Assembly: GCF_009193295.2 (NCBI RefSeq)
Contig: NZ_CP059973.1
Location: forward strand, 3,844,001-3,908,000
Direction: 5' to 3'
Length of the DNA stretch: 64,000 nt
DNA from: Bacteroides luhongzhouii
GTDB taxonomy: Bacteria > Bacteroidota > Bacteroidia > Bacteroidales > Bacteroidaceae
Below are positions 44,293 to 53,379 of the stretch, piece by piece; positions within the stretch are counted from its first letter, which is position 1, and every line of letters starts with the position of its first letter. The position numbers and the translations under genes are program-made. Under the pieces are notes generated by a model, which was given only the letters and a program-made list of their open reading frames with translations, did no database searches and was not told the DNA's origin.

Positions 44293-46515
44293 ATGAAATA
44301 TATGATAATAGGCCTGTTCCTGTTATTTGCCGGCAATACATATGCGCAAGTACGGGGAACAGTGAAAGATAGTACCGGGGAGGCTATTCCGGGTGCCAAT
44401 GTGTTCTGGATGAATACAGGACAAGGAGTGACAACCAAGGAAGATGGTAGTTTTTCTATCACTAAACCTTCCAAAAGCCATATGCTGATTGTCAGTTTTA
44501 TTGGTTTTCAGAACGACACGATTCATGTGAGCAGTAAAAATCAGCAATTGGATATTGTGCTTCGTGATGGAGTGGAGCTGAATGAGGTGAATATTGTCAC
44601 TCGGAAACTGGGAACGATGAAATTGCGTAGCAGCGTGATGAATGAAGACATGATAAGTAGTGCCGAATTGAGTAGAGCTGCTTGTTGTAATCTAGGTGAA
44701 AGTTTTGTGACGAACCCTTCAGTAGATGTGAGTTATTCCGATGCGGCAACAGGAGCCAAACAAATTAAATTGTTGGGGCTGTCCGGCACCTATGTGCAAA
44801 TGTTGACGGAAAACATTCCGAATTATAGGGGAGCCGCCGCTCCTTATGGATTGGGATATGTTCCCGGCCCATGGATGCAGAGTATACAGGTCTCCAAAGG
44901 AACATCTTCGGTGAAGAATGGTTATGAAGCCATTACAGGACAGATAAACGTAGAATTTAAGAAACCGCAGTTGCCGGAAGCTGATTGGGTGTCTGCCAAT
45001 CTTTTTGCAAGCACTACCAACCGGTATGAAGCCAATGCGGACGCTACATTGAAACTTTCCAAACGATGGAGTACTTCTCTGCTAGCGCATTACGAAAATG
45101 AGACCAAGGCGCATGATGGTAACGATGACGGATTTGTGGATATTCCACAGGTGGAACAGTATAATGTGTGGAACCGATGGGCATATATGGGCGACCATTA
45201 TGTTTTCCAGGCAGGTATTAAAGCTCTTTCTGAAACACGTACCAGCGGGCAGGTTAATCACGGAGGGGCAATGCACTCCGGTGATCTGTATAAAGTAGGG
45301 ATCGATACAGAACGCTATGAATTCTTCACCAAGAACGCCTATATCTTTAATAAGGAGAAGAATACAAACCTGGCTTTGATTCTTTCCACCACTTTACACA
45401 ATCAGGATGCTACGTATGGGTGCAAACTGTATAATGTGGATCAAACCAACGTCTATGCTTCGCTGATGTTTGAAACAGAATTTAATTCGCAAAATAGTTT
45501 CTCCGCAGGATTGAGCTTTAATTATGACGCTTATGACCAACATTATCGTTTGGAAAATACTACGGACAATCCTCTCAAAGCCTTTGAAAAGGAAGCTGTT
45601 CCCGGTGCTTACGTGCAATATACGTTGAACTTGAATGATAAATGGATGATAATGGCCGGTCTGCGTGGCGATTACAGTAATGAACATGGTTTCTTCGTGA
45701 CTCCGCGTGCACATCTTAAATACAATCCGAATGATTATGTGAATTTCCGTCTTTCTGCCGGAAAAGGATATCGTACCAATCATGTGTTGGCGGAAAATAA
45801 CTACTTGCTTTCCAGTAGCCGTAAGGTGGAAATTGCAAAGAACCTGGATATGGAAGAAGCATGGAATTATGGTGCCAGCGTCTCTACTTATATCCCTATA
45901 TTCGGCAAAACGCTGAATGTGAATGCGGAATACTATTATACGGATTTCTTGAAACAAGTGATAGTGGATATGGATAGCAACCCTCACGAAGTAGCTTTCT
46001 ACAATTTGGATGGACGTTCTTATTCGCATGTGTTCCAGGTGGAAGCAAGTTATCCTTTCTTCAAAGGGTTCACTCTGACAGGTGCTTACCGGCTCACGGA
46101 TGCAAAAACGACCTACAAAGGTGAACGAATGGAGAAACCGCTGACGAGCAAATACAAAGGATTACTTACGGCTTCTTACCAGACTCCGCTAGGAATTTGG
46201 CAGTTCGACGCTACGCTACAACTGAATGGTGGCGGTAGGATGCCTACTCCTTATGACTTGGGAGACGGACAGTTGTCTTGGGAACGTCGTTATGGTAGTT
46301 TTGAGCAGTTGAGCTTGCAGGTGACCCGTTACTTCCGTCGTTGGTCTATCTACGTAGGAGGCGAGAACCTGACAAATTTCAAACAAAAGAATCCGATTAT
46401 CGATGCAGCAAATCCCTGGGGGAACAATTTTGATTCTACCATGATTTGGGGACCGGTGCACGGAGCAAAAGGATATATCGGAATACGTTTTAACTTAGCT
46501 AGAAATAGTGAGTAA
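44293..46515 (+). CDS. TonB-dependent receptor, probable copper/metal uptake or binding
   Basis: 740 residues. A signal peptide ends near TYAQ (19). Residues 20-95 are a CarboxypepD_reg-like domain (VRGTVKDSTGEAIPGANVF), followed by the plug domain with SRAACCNLGESFVTNPSVDV, which includes a Cys pair rare in plugs, and a 22-strand barrel. The C-terminus ends GIRFNLARNSE. There is no SusD partner, so polysaccharide uptake is unlikely. With the Cys-rich protein before it and HMA protein plus CopA after it, copper or a related soft metal is the likely ligand. Confidence 0.88.
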   Translation: MKYMIIGLFLLFAGNTYAQVRGTVKDSTGEAIPGANVFWMNTGQGVTTKEDGSFSITKPSKSHMLIVSFIGFQNDTIHVSSKNQQLDIVLRDGVELNEVNIVTRKLGTMKLRSSVMNEDMISSAELSRAACCNLGESFVTNPSVDVSYSDAATGAKQIKLLGLSGTYVQMLTENIPNYRGAAAPYGLGYVPGPWMQSIQVSKGTSSVKNGYEAITGQINVEFKKPQLPEADWVSANLFASTTNRYEANADATLKLSKRWSTSLLAHYENETKAHDGNDDGFVDIPQVEQYNVWNRWAYMGDHYVFQAGIKALSETRTSGQVNHGGAMHSGDLYKVGIDTERYEFFTKNAYIFNKEKNTNLALILSTTLHNQDATYGCKLYNVDQTNVYASLMFETEFNSQNSFSAGLSFNYDAYDQHYRLENTTDNPLKAFEKEAVPGAYVQYTLNLNDKWMIMAGLRGDYSNEHGFFVTPRAHLKYNPNDYVNFRLSAGKGYRTNHVLAENNYLLSSSRKVEIAKNLDMEEAWNYGASVSTYIPIFGKTLNVNAEYYYTDFLKQVIVDMDSNPHEVAFYNLDGRSYSHVFQVEASYPFFKGFTLTGAYRLTDAKTTYKGERMEKPLTSKYKGLLTASYQTPLGIWQFDATLQLNGGGRMPTPYDLGDGQLSWERRYGSFEQLSLQVTRYFRRWSIYVGGENLTNFKQKNPIIDAANPWGNNFDSTMIWGPVHGAKGYIGIRFNLARNSE

Positions 46516-46587
46516 AAACAGGAAATAGCGGGCGAAGAAACGATCGCATAATAAAGAAAGAACATTAATTTTAAACTGATAAGAAAA

Positions 46588-46911
46588 ATGAGAACAAAAA
46601 GATGGATAGTCACTTGCGTGGTGGCTCTTTTGAGTGTAACAGCTGTATTGGCAAAAGATATTCGTGTCGTTGTATTTAAAGTGCCGCAGATGCACTGTGA
46701 GAAATGCGAAAAGAAAGTAAAGGACAATATGCGTTTTGAGAAAGGGTTGAAGGATATCTCGACCGAAGTAAAAACGAAAATGGTAACCATTACGTATGAT
46801 GCTGAAAAAACAAATGTAAAGAAGTTGCAGGCAGGATTTAATAAGTTCAGTTATGAAGCCGAATTTGTAAAAGAAACAAAGAAAGACGATCAGAAGACTG
46901 ATAAGAAGTAA
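46588..46911 (+). CDS. Secreted HMA-domain metal-binding protein
   Basis: 107 residues. A signal peptide covers about 1-23 (VTAVLAKD). The rest is one heavy-metal-associated domain with [12 protein letters not shown], the GMxCxxC-type site reading MHCEKC, and a basic C-terminal tail ([13 protein letters not shown]). It resembles CopZ/MerP but is exported, so it probably carries Cu(I) or a similar ion in the periplasm, between the receptor and the ATPase. Confidence 0.88.
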   Translation: MRTKRWIVTCVVALLSVTAVLAKDIRVVVFKVPQMHCEKCEKKVKDNMRFEKGLKDISTEVKTKMVTITYDAEKTNVKKLQAGFNKFSYEAEFVKETKKDDQKTDKK

Positions 46912-47009
46912 TTGAACAAATACCTGTATTAGCTTGTTTCTATAAACAAACAATGGTTCTTCCCCAACTTCTTTTTCGAGAGGAGGGGAGGGCCGTAAAC
47001 AATAATTAT

Positions 47010-49220
47010 ATGGGTAACACAACAAAAAAGGTATTTCCTGTGCTTAATATGCATTGTGCAGGATGTGCCAATAATGTAGAAAAAACAGTAAAAAAATTGC
47101 CGGGAGTCATTGAGGCTTCCGTTAATTTTGCTACCAATACATTGACCGTTTCTTATGAGAAAGATCAGCTGACCCCCGGAGAAATTCGTGCGGCTGTGCT
47201 TGCAGCAGGTTATGATCTGATTGTGGAAGAAGCCCACAAAGAAGAGCGCCGGGAAGAGGAACAGCATAAGCGTTACATTCGTTTGAAGTGGAAGGTGATT
47301 GGTGCGTGGATTTTGGTTGTACCGTTATTGGTATATTCCATGATACTGATGCATGTACCATACTCTAATGAGATTCAAATGGTATTTGCTATCCCTGTCA
47401 TGGTCTTTTTCGGAGGTGGTTTCTTCACCGGAGCCTGGAAACAGGCTAAATTGGGACGGAGCAATATGGATACTTTGGTTGCACTTAGTACTTCTATTGC
47501 TTTTCTGTTCAGTCTGTTCAACACTTTCTTCCCCGAATTCTGGTATGACCGCGGATTGGAACCGCATGTCTATTATGAGGCTTCTGCGGTGATTATCGCT
47601 TTCGTTCTCACCGGAAAGTTGATGGAGGAACGTGCCAAAGGAAATACCTCGACAGCCATTCGTAAGTTGATGGGAATGCAGCCAAAAGTGGCTCGCGTTC
47701 TGCGCAATGGAGTGGAGGAGGAGATTTTGATTGAGAAACTTCAGGTAGGTGATTTGGTGGTTGTACGTCCGGGAGAGCAAATTCCTGTGGACGGTCAGCT
47801 TTCCGAAGGCGACTCGTATGTCGATGAGAGTATGATTAGCGGTGAACCGGTTCCGGTAGAAAAGAAGAAAGGTGATAAAGTATTGGCAGGAACGATCAAC
47901 CAGCGTGGCTCATTTATCATTCGTGCCGCACAGGTAGGCAGTGAAACAGTGCTTGCCCGTATCATCTCTATGGTGCAGGAAGCACAGGGCAGCAAAGCTC
48001 CCGTGCAACGCATTGTTGATCGTATTACGGGAATTTTTGTACCTGTAGTGTTAGGCATTGCCATTCTGACATTTGTATTGTGGGTTACTATCGGTGGTAG
48101 TGAATATATCTCTTATGGTATTTTGTCAGCTGTATCTGTTCTTGTCATTGCTTGTCCATGTGCTTTGGGGCTTGCTACACCTACTGCGTTGATGGTGGGT
48201 ATAGGTAAAGCTGCCAGCCAGCATATTTTGATTAAAGATGCAGTGGCTTTGGAACAAATGCGCAAAGTGGATGTCGTTGTACTAGATAAAACGGGAACAC
48301 TGACCGAAGGCCATCCTACGGCTACCGGATGGTTATGGGCGCAGTCGCAGGAGTCACATTTCAAAGATGTACTTTTAGCTGCGGAAATGAAATCAGAGCA
48401 TCCGCTTGCCGGTGCTATTGTCTCTGCGCTTCAGGACGAGGAAAAAATAAAACCTGCCGTATTGGATAGCTTTGAAAGCATTACGGGAAAAGGAATCAAA
48501 GTCTCTTATGAGGGACATACTTATTGGGTAGGCAGTCATAAACTCCTGAAAGATTTCAGTGCGACAGTAAGCGATGTGATGGCTGAAATGCTGGTTCACT
48601 ATGAATCGGACGGTAACGGCATCATTTACTTTGGACGTGAAAACGAGTTGTTGGCTATCATTGCTGTTTCCGATCCGATAAAGGCTACTTCTGCCGAAGC
48701 GGTGAAGGAACTGAAACGTCAAGGGATTGACATCTGTATGCTGACGGGTGACGGGCAACGGACTGCATTAGCCGTTTCTTCCCGTTTAGGAATAGAGCGT
48801 TTTGTTGCCGACGCTCTACCGGACGACAAGGCCGAATTTGTACGTGAGCTTCAAATGCAGGGAAAGAAGGTTGCTATGGTGGGCGATGGTATCAATGATT
48901 CGCAGGCGTTGGCGTTGGCTGATGTCAGCATTGCCATGGGAAAAGGAACTGATATTGCTATGGACGTGGCTATGGTGACTTTGATGACATCGGACTTATT
49001 ACTGCTTCCTAAAGCCTTCCAACTGTCAAAGCAGACGGTCAAACTGATTCATCAGAATCTTTTTTGGGCGTTTATTTATAACCTGATTGGTATTCCTATT
49101 GCTGCTGGTATCTTGTTCCCGTTGAATGGCTTGTTATTGAATCCGATGCTGGCAAGTGCTGCAATGGCGTTCTCCAGTGTGAGTGTAGTACTCAATTCCT
49201 TGAGCTTGGGACGAAAATGA
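47010..49220 (+). CDS. copA: Copper-translocating P1B-type ATPase
   Basis: 736 residues from ATG 47010; the upstream in-frame ATG at 46953 adds 19 unrelated residues. One N-terminal HMA domain (MHCAGCANN, Cys16 and Cys19), then eight membrane helices. Cys382-Pro-Cys384 in [11 protein letters not shown] is the Cu(I)-type transport motif, [11 protein letters not shown] places the phosphorylated Asp at 426, followed by [10 protein letters not shown] and [11 protein letters not shown]. Transport of Cu(I)/Ag(I) out of the cytoplasm is the expected role. The terminator at 49260-49300 ends the set. Confidence 0.95.
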   Translation: MGNTTKKVFPVLNMHCAGCANNVEKTVKKLPGVIEASVNFATNTLTVSYEKDQLTPGEIRAAVLAAGYDLIVEEAHKEERREEEQHKRYIRLKWKVIGAWILVVPLLVYSMILMHVPYSNEIQMVFAIPVMVFFGGGFFTGAWKQAKLGRSNMDTLVALSTSIAFLFSLFNTFFPEFWYDRGLEPHVYYEASAVIIAFVLTGKLMEERAKGNTSTAIRKLMGMQPKVARVLRNGVEEEILIEKLQVGDLVVVRPGEQIPVDGQLSEGDSYVDESMISGEPVPVEKKKGDKVLAGTINQRGSFIIRAAQVGSETVLARIISMVQEAQGSKAPVQRIVDRITGIFVPVVLGIAILTFVLWVTIGGSEYISYGILSAVSVLVIACPCALGLATPTALMVGIGKAASQHILIKDAVALEQMRKVDVVVLDKTGTLTEGHPTATGWLWAQSQESHFKDVLLAAEMKSEHPLAGAIVSALQDEEKIKPAVLDSFESITGKGIKVSYEGHTYWVGSHKLLKDFSATVSDVMAEMLVHYESDGNGIIYFGRENELLAIIAVSDPIKATSAEAVKELKRQGIDICMLTGDGQRTALAVSSRLGIERFVADALPDDKAEFVRELQMQGKKVAMVGDGINDSQALALADVSIAMGKGTDIAMDVAMVTLMTSDLLLLPKAFQLSKQTVKLIHQNLFWAFIYNLIGIPIAAGILFPLNGLLLNPMLASAAMAFSSVSVVLNSLSLGRK

Positions 49221-49259
49221 GTAAGCAACAGTAAAAAGATAGCGAACTGTAAATAATAG

Positions 49260-49300
49260 ACGGTGAATACTTTGCGGATAATACGCAATTTATTCACCGT
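49260..49300. terminator. Terminator between copA and the AraC regulator gene
   Basis: A 17-nt arm (49260-49276) and its inverted copy (49284-49300) match at 15 of 17 positions with a 7-nt loop, followed by TCATTGTTTT. It lies between convergent genes and could act in both directions. Confidence 0.65.
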
Positions 49301-49350
49301 TCATTGTTTTGCAACTCACCATTTATGTTTTCTATCGCTCTTCGTAAAAA

Positions 49351-50190
49351 TTATCTATTTCTAAATTCCAATGGCGTCATTCCTACATATCGTCTGAAAT
49401 ACTTGCCAAAGAAAGAGGCGCTGGGGAAGTTTAGAGAATATGCTATCTCTTGGATAGTCATATTGGTACCTTTTAGTTTGGCTTTAGCATCCATGATTAC
49501 AATATAAGCAATGGTATCCAATACACTTTTACCTGTCACTTGTCTCACAGTCGTGCTTAGATGTTGAAGAGATATACCTAATTTATCTGCGTAGAACTGT
49601 GCACGACGCTCATTTTTATAATTTTCGGTGATGGCCTGAATCAGTTCCCGGCAGATTTCCTTTTTGCGGTTCGAACTACTGTTTTCGCCCGGAAATTTAT
49701 GATATATCAGTCGTATGCTTGTCAGGATGGTCTGAAGAGACAATTCAACCAATTCAGAATCCATTTCGAAGTTCTCATTGCAACTGGCCCGTGATAATAG
49801 AGCAAAATAATCTTTCAGATAACTGGCTACTTCTTCATTAAGAGGAACCACCGGCTGTTCTATCAGTTTGGGATATGCGTTACCAATATTCTTCATCAGA
49901 TTGATTCGTCCGGCACAATGGGCAGAGAAACCGGCAAAACAAAGACATACCTTTTCTGTTCTCTCCCGAAACTGAATGATTGTTCCCGGTAACAATGTAA
50001 TCAGGTCATTGGGGCGAATTTCATAATCAAGCAGATTGATGGAGGCTTTCATCGAACCTTCGGTACAGATGGCAACAATACATGCCTGCAACCTGCAAGA
50101 TTGCTTGTAAATATTGAGAATGTCTTCCGTTACATTCGTCCATGCTAATACTTCGGTAGGCAAGTCTACCTGTGGAAAGTCCATTTTCAT
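49351..50190 (-). CDS. AraC-family transcriptional regulator
   Basis: 279 residues from ATG 50190. The frame is open to 50226, but the -7 box at 50216-50223 lies inside that part. An N-terminal sensor half (about 1-170) with cupin-like strands (LLDYEIRPNDLITLLPGTII) precedes two helix-turn-helix motifs: FYADKLGISLQHLSTTVRQV and MTIQEIAYSLNFPSASFFGK with ending YVGMTPLEFRNR. It lies convergent to copA, so control of the copper genes is possible, but divergence from lipB is an equal clue and the inducer is unknown. Confidence 0.9.
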   Translation of the reverse strand: MKMDFPQVDLPTEVLAWTNVTEDILNIYKQSCRLQACIVAICTEGSMKASINLLDYEIRPNDLITLLPGTIIQFRERTEKVCLCFAGFSAHCAGRINLMKNIGNAYPKLIEQPVVPLNEEVASYLKDYFALLSRASCNENFEMDSELVELSLQTILTSIRLIYHKFPGENSSSNRKKEICRELIQAITENYKNERRAQFYADKLGISLQHLSTTVRQVTGKSVLDTIAYIVIMDAKAKLKGTNMTIQEIAYSLNFPSASFFGKYFRRYVGMTPLEFRNR

Positions 50191-50215
50191 AGTTGTGTTT
50201 GTTATATTGGGCCAA

Positions 50216-50223
50216 CAAATGTA
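50216..50223 (-). promoter_or_regulatory. -7 box of the AraC-family gene
   Basis: TACATTTG on the minus strand, 25 nt before the ATG at 50190, only 20 bp from the opposing lipB box. Confidence 0.7.
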
Positions 50224-50243
50224 CACATTTTCTTTTTATTTCT

Positions 50244-50251
50244 TACCTTTG
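50244..50251 (+). promoter_or_regulatory. -7 box of lipB
   Basis: TACCTTTG ends 5 nt before the lipB ATG, predicting a leaderless or nearly leaderless transcript. Confidence 0.75.
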
Positions 50252-50256
50252 TTTTC

Positions 50257-50940
50257 ATGAAAACTGTTTTTATTGATTGGAGTTTAATACCATATGCCGA
50301 AGCATGGCAACGGCAGACGGAATGGTTTGATAACATTGTCCAGGCAAAAGTTCAGGGCGAGAGTTATGAAAACCGTATTGTGATGTGTGAACATCCCCAC
50401 GTTTATACTTTAGGACGTAGCGGGAAAGAAAATAATATGTTGTTGAGTGATGAACAACTGAAAGCAATTGATGCTACTCTTTATCATATTGATCGGGGAG
50501 GGGATATTACTTATCATGGTCCCGGGCAACTGGTATGCTATCCAATATTGAACCTTGAAGAGTTTCAGTTAGGATTGAAAGAGTACGTTCATTTGCTGGA
50601 AGAAGCGGTGATTCGGGTATGTGCTTCTTATGGTATTGAAGCTGGTCGTTTGGAGAAAGCGACAGGTGTCTGGTTGGAAGGTGATACGCCTCGTGCGCGT
50701 AAGATTTGTGCTATCGGAGTGAGAAGCAGTCATTATGTCACGATGCATGGACTGGCTTTGAATGTGAATACCGATTTACGTTATTTCAGTTATATCCACC
50801 CCTGCGGATTTATAGATAAAGGCGTTACTTCTCTTCGTCAGGAATTAAAGCATGATGTGTCTATGAACGAAGTGAAGCAACGCCTCGAAGAGGAGCTTAG
50901 AAAACTATTCCAACTCCCAGTTGCCAGGTGCGGTGCATAA
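50257..50940 (+). CDS. lipB: Octanoyl-[acyl carrier protein]:protein octanoyltransferase
   Basis: 227 residues. HVYTLGRSGKENN, RGGDITYHGPGQLVCYPIL (about 80-98) and ARKICAIGVRSS with Lys149, then YIHPCGFIDKGVTS with the acyl-accepting Cys183, are the LipB catalytic set. It moves octanoate from ACP to lipoyl domains such as GcvH or 2-oxoacid dehydrogenases. The gcvP gene in this window depends on a lipoylated partner. The 3' end overlaps the convergent PorV/PorQ-family gene by 44 bp. Confidence 0.96.
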   Translation: MKTVFIDWSLIPYAEAWQRQTEWFDNIVQAKVQGESYENRIVMCEHPHVYTLGRSGKENNMLLSDEQLKAIDATLYHIDRGGDITYHGPGQLVCYPILNLEEFQLGLKEYVHLLEEAVIRVCASYGIEAGRLEKATGVWLEGDTPRARKICAIGVRSSHYVTMHGLALNVNTDLRYFSYIHPCGFIDKGVTSLRQELKHDVSMNEVKQRLEEELRKLFQLPVARCGA

Positions 50941-51814
50941 AGCAATCCTTATCAGCCAAGGCATAAGAGAAGTCTGCACGTATTGGCCAGAAGTTTATTC
51001 CGCAACCTAGAGTGCCATAGTTGCCTACCCCTTTGTCTTTGTCTCCAAAATGGTATCCTGCACGGACAACACCATATTTCAGGAAATTATATTCGGCTCC
51101 TACGCCAGCCTGGAGATGACGGATTTCAGAGGGGAGCAGATAGTTGAAGTCGAGCGCAACCTGCAAACGATTTTCTATGCTGAATGGCAGGTCGATTGTA
51201 CCTCCCAATCCTAATCTGGCGGGCAACTTTTGTCCGTCCAGCTTCTTGCCTAAGTTGGCAGCTTGGAAACCAATGCTCCAGGAAGCCATTTCGTTCAATA
51301 TAGCCATATTGCGATAGTAGGTCGCGCCGAAGTCCAGACAAACGCTATTCTTGCTGTCTGCACCTTCTGCGGCTTTGGCTTGCAGGTATCTGAAGGTTAA
51401 TGAAAGAGACAGATTTTTGGCTATATTTCTGAAATAAGCAGCTTCTAAGTCCCATGCATGAGGACGGTAATCGAACACTTTGGGATCTTTGAAATGCCGG
51501 AAACCTACAGCAAATCCATGTATGCCTTCCCTTCCGATCCGGTAGAAAAGGGAGGCGCTATGTAACGCATAATCTTTGTTGATTTTAGCAAATGAATAAC
51601 TTGCACCCATCACTTCTTGTGAGAAAGCGATGGTAGAAGCATTATGAAAAATAGCTGTACTACCGTTATCGGTGGTAGCTAATCCTGTACCTGCCATACC
51701 TGCCGATTGGGCGTCCGGAGTAAGTTCCAGAAAGTAGGCGCTTGCCATTTCTTGTGCTCCCAGCAAAGTGGGGAATAAGCACGAGGCGAGAAGGAAATGT
51801 TTTACTCGTTTCAT
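50897..51814 (-). CDS. PorV/PorQ-family outer membrane barrel protein
   Basis: 305 residues. A signal peptide ends near LGAQEM (residue 21). FLELTPDAQSAGMAGTGLAT is the PorV/PorQ (FadL-like, UPF0164) N-terminal signature; the rest is a run of beta strands, ending in a terminal Phe. In type IX secretion, PorV/PorQ shuttle or anchor cargo, but no other T9SS gene is seen here, so a separate role is possible. It is the last of three tightly packed genes (2 bp after the esterase fusion), and its 3' end overlaps lipB by 44 bp. Confidence 0.85.
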   Translation of the reverse strand: MKRVKHFLLASCLFPTLLGAQEMASAYFLELTPDAQSAGMAGTGLATTDNGSTAIFHNASTIAFSQEVMGASYSFAKINKDYALHSASLFYRIGREGIHGFAVGFRHFKDPKVFDYRPHAWDLEAAYFRNIAKNLSLSLTFRYLQAKAAEGADSKNSVCLDFGATYYRNMAILNEMASWSIGFQAANLGKKLDGQKLPARLGLGGTIDLPFSIENRLQVALDFNYLLPSEIRHLQAGVGAEYNFLKYGVVRAGYHFGDKDKGVGNYGTLGCGINFWPIRADFSYALADKDCFMHRTWQLGVGIVF

Positions 51815-51816
51815 AA

Positions 51817-53373
51817 TCAGTTATTTTTAGAGTGAGACATCCGGACAACACGTATGCCTGTCCACGATTTATTGTTGTTTAGCATGTGATTGAGAGGTTC
51901 GTGGCTGACAACTACTTTCCCCAATGTAGAAGAAGCGTGCAGCAGGTGCAGTTTCCCATTTTTATATTCTGCTATTCCCACATGAGAGATGTCCAGTCCA
52001 GGCATCTTCGTTGTGATAGCAATGATATCTCCATTCATGATCCAGGGCAATCCCGTTTCCGGCAGTTCGCTTTTCGGTAACCAATGTACGACTTTTCCGG
52101 AGATTGCTTTTTCATATTCGGCCATTTGTCGTACATTTTCTGGCGAATCAGCCAATTTTTTATATTGCTTGGGATGGGTAGACATATACGAAAGAGATAA
52201 TTTTTGAGTATGTGCACTGTTTTGGGCAGTAATATCGGTGAGGAATCCATGGCGGATCCCGTTCTCAATCCATTCGGAAGTATAATGCAACCGGGAAGGA
52301 TATCCGTTGATGATGCCGTCTCGATAACGTATTTTTTGCAGATTGTCAGCAAAGGAAGAGCCCAATGCTTGTGCTAGCGTATATTCTACGAAAGTGAGGC
52401 AATCTACGGCATTAGTCTGGATTATTAATGATTCTTCTCCGTCTTGGTCTAATGTGTTAGCCACGTATTTAGTTCCCAGGTATGATTTCCCGATTCGTAA
52501 CATGGGCTCGGGATTTTCCGGGAATACAACACCGTCGCGCAACCATTTTTCCAATTCTTGTGTCCATTGTTGCTTATATTTAAAATGGTCCTGAAATCCC
52601 CAGCCATGTCCTCCGGTAGGATAAACATGGAGAGTTGCCGGAACCTTGTTTTTTTGTAAAGCGAGGTAATAGTTCACTCCGTGATAAGGTGCTACGGAAG
52701 GGTCGTCGGAGGTAAGAGCGATAAATGCTTGTGGAGTATCGGGAGTTACTTGCAATTCGGCAGAAAACTTCTGTATTTGTTCCATTGTGGGATTTTTGCC
52801 AAGCAATGCAGTTCTTGTATTTCCACGGGTAATTTGCATCATCGTAACCACTGGATAAAGTAATATCTGAAAGTCCGGACGTGTTTCCGAATTATAGTGA
52901 GTGGCGAGTGTAGCAGTTAAATGTCCTCCCGCAGAGGCTCCCATTAATCCTACCTTATAAGGATTGACATTCCATTCTTTGGCATGTTGACGTACCATGC
53001 GAATGGCTTGTTCGGCGTCTGATACGGGGACTTCCCAATGTCCGTTCGGCATCCGGTATTTTAATACAATATAGGTAATACCTTGTCCGCAGAACCAGGG
53101 AGCCATATCATACCCCTCTCCATCCATACCTAGACCACGATAACCGCCTCCGGGGCACATGATAATAGCCATTCCATTCGGCTTTTCCGGGTGGTAGACC
53201 GTCATGGTGGGATGCGTGACATTAGTGACAAAATGAGGACGCGTTTCCTGCTCTTCTCCGGTTAGTCCACTGGAGTTGGGAGCGCCGTCGGGCCACAAGG
53301 GTAGCTCGACGGGTTGCTGCGCAAATGATATGGCAGTTACAAGCGATACTATAATGGATAATAGTCTCCTCAT
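51817..53373 (-). CDS. Fusion of alpha/beta-hydrolase esterase and DUF1460 (NlpC/P60-like amidase)
   Basis: 518 residues. A signal peptide ends near SFAQQ (19). Residues 25-285 are a BD-FAE-type alpha/beta hydrolase: oxyanion motif CPGGGYRG (73-80), nucleophile Ser147 in MGASAGGH, an Asp at 223 or 224, and His256 in GGHGWG. Residues 290-510 are a DUF1460 domain: Cys325 in NAVDCLTFVE and His464 in DISHVGIAEY form the NlpC/P60-like active site of N-acetylmuramyl-L-alanine amidase-like proteins. The two halves together could remove acyl groups and cut muropeptides. It lies 6 bp after the OPT transporter gene, which suggests breakdown and uptake of peptidoglycan peptides. Confidence 0.88.
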   Translation of the reverse strand: MRRLLSIIVSLVTAISFAQQPVELPLWPDGAPNSSGLTGEEQETRPHFVTNVTHPTMTVYHPEKPNGMAIIMCPGGGYRGLGMDGEGYDMAPWFCGQGITYIVLKYRMPNGHWEVPVSDAEQAIRMVRQHAKEWNVNPYKVGLMGASAGGHLTATLATHYNSETRPDFQILLYPVVTMMQITRGNTRTALLGKNPTMEQIQKFSAELQVTPDTPQAFIALTSDDPSVAPYHGVNYYLALQKNKVPATLHVYPTGGHGWGFQDHFKYKQQWTQELEKWLRDGVVFPENPEPMLRIGKSYLGTKYVANTLDQDGEESLIIQTNAVDCLTFVEYTLAQALGSSFADNLQKIRYRDGIINGYPSRLHYTSEWIENGIRHGFLTDITAQNSAHTQKLSLSYMSTHPKQYKKLADSPENVRQMAEYEKAISGKVVHWLPKSELPETGLPWIMNGDIIAITTKMPGLDISHVGIAEYKNGKLHLLHASSTLGKVVVSHEPLNHMLNNNKSWTGIRVVRMSHSKNN

Positions 53374-53379
53374 AATTAT

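Noticed and set aside
50191..50226. N-terminal extension of the AraC-family regulator
   Set aside because: The gene's own -7 box lies within it, so it cannot be translated from that transcript.
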